Positions 49,208-49,810 of a stretch of 49,810 nucleotides of DNA are shown in pieces. This DNA comes from an uncultured Lachnospiraceae bacterium (GTDB lineage: Bacteria; Bacillota; Clostridia; Lachnospirales; Lachnospiraceae). The stretch covers positions 1-49,810 of the forward strand of contig CANCYO010000016.1 in NCBI GenBank assembly GCA_947382415.1, read 5' to 3'. The notes under the pieces were generated by a model. It did no database searches, was not told the origin of the DNA, and saw only the letters and a program-made list of their open reading frames with translations. A program made the position numbers and the translations under genes. How positions within the stretch are numbered: the first letter of the stretch is position 1; each line of letters starts with the position of its first letter.

Positions 49208-49810
49208 ATAAGATAAAAACAATTTTTATGACATCGACATTAGAAGTACTATTAGTGCTTTGTGTCGGCATTGCAAATTTGCTTCTTAAACCGATATACT
49301 ATTTCTGCTTCTATAATGTCATATATGGTATATTGTTAAGCTTTTTAATCCCTCTATTTTTATTGCGGAAAGAGAAAAATGTATTTGACTTCCTTGGGAT
49401 TAAAGCACTTGGGAAAAAGCAAGTTTTCATTTTAGTAGTATTTATTACTTTTCGGTTGGCGGACAAATTATTCCCATAGTGGTTAAAGGTGGAATTATTT
49501 CATGGAACTTGCTTCCTATGGGGATTGTGCCACTGATTATGACAACCTTTTTTGAAGAGTTTTTATTCCATGGATTTTTTCAAAATTAGTTTGAGAAAGA
49601 ATTTGGCACAATAACCGCAATTCTGGTTTCTGGCTTGCTGTTTTCGTTTTACCATGTGGGCTATCCGAGATTTCGTACCTTTGAGGATATTCTTTTGCTG
49701 TTTGCCGTTGGAATTGGGTTTGCTGCTACTTATAAACTTTCTGGAAACAACTTGATTGTTACATATTTTGTGAATCTTCCCAATGCCTTTGTAACCTATA
49801 TGTTGAAATT
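49204..49810 (+). pseudogene. CPBP-family (CAAX-like) intramembrane protease, broken; runs off the window
   Basis: It starts at ATG 49204 as MNKIKTIFMTSTLEVLLVLC and reads through membrane helices to VVFITFR. A frameshift near 49450-49456 then moves the coding sequence to another frame: GGQIIPIVVKGGIISWNLLP, then FFEEFLFHGFFQN, TAG at 49587, and FEKEFGTITAILVSGLLFSF onward, with YHVGYPRF and NNLIVTYFVNLPNAFVTYML. EEFLFHG and FSFYHVG are the Glu-Glu and His motifs of the CPBP glutamic protease family. With one frameshift and one nonsense change the gene is probably dead. Its 3' end is outside the window. Confidence 0.75.

Noticed and set aside
48593..49810. In-frame TGA and TAG codons as possible selenocysteine or pyrrolysine recoding
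   Set aside because: They occur together with a frameshift and truncated starts in neighbouring genes, no recoding hairpin is apparent, and the families do not use these residues. Pseudogene decay is simpler.
1..49810. tRNA, rRNA, prophage and insertion-sequence genes
   Set aside because: No tRNA cloverleaf, rRNA-like segment, transposase, integrase or phage structural gene was seen on either strand by reading; short tRNA genes cannot be fully excluded without a dedicated scan.

Overview
The window reads as the chromosome of a spore-forming Clostridia member, most likely a gut Lachnospiraceae. The evidence is the Firmicutes order rpoA-rplQ ... ecfA1-ecfA2-ecfT-truA ... rplM-rpsI, the spoVA genes, strong AAGGAGG ribosome binding sites, GTG and TTG starts, canonical sigma-A promoters, and GC-rich core genes alternating with AT-richer accessory blocks. 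The species cannot be named from the sequence alone.

Layout. 1-1002 is the end of the ribosomal protein/alpha-operon cluster (rpoA end, rplQ with a large internal insertion). 1308-11800 is an accessory block lying between rplQ and ecfA1, genes that are often adjacent in Firmicutes: a secreted C39-like peptidase, two small surface proteins, an M15 peptidase, a truncated MFS transporter, a restriction-modification pair (fused double adenine methyltransferase plus HNH nuclease), a repeat-bearing lipoprotein, an AraC/GyrI-type regulator and a decayed gene. 11927-17343 returns to the core: the ECF vitamin/metal transporter module, truA, a MarR-PNPOx pair inserted before rplM, then rplM-rpsI behind a near-consensus promoter and a structured leader.

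17584-28458 holds a lipoprotein, a DUF1848 protein, a transglutaminase-acetyltransferase fusion, a signalling pair (PocR domain with a pseudo-histidine-kinase core, then a degenerate-GGDEF/EAL phosphodiesterase), part of the spoVA set in unusual order (AB-AA-AC), a peroxiredoxin with its flavin reductase, and a YhfC-type membrane protease. 28703-34809 holds an AAA/PD-(D/E)XK protein, a heterodimeric ABC exporter and a RelB/YoeB toxin-antitoxin pair. 34957-40111 is a complete peptide-type ABC importer operon with its two ATPases fused into one polypeptide.

40112-41188 contains a compact candidate type I toxin-antitoxin locus that normal gene calling misses: a 32-residue holin-like peptide on the minus strand, a convergent roughly 90-nt RNA on the plus strand, a promoter for each, a shared 3' hairpin, and the same 25-nt hairpin sequence at the 5' end of both transcripts. 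It is followed by an unrecognised 132-aa protein. 41208-47945 carries a soluble chemoreceptor with a zinc-binding CZB domain, a calcium-type P-ATPase and a GH2 glycosidase whose 3' end overlaps that of the P-ATPase. 48052-49810 is a gene graveyard: a C-terminal fragment, a frameshifted PadR regulator and a DUF998-like membrane protein meeting head to head at a scar near 48590, and a frameshifted CPBP protease running off the window.

All functional calls come from reading motifs and translations by eye; no database search was run.
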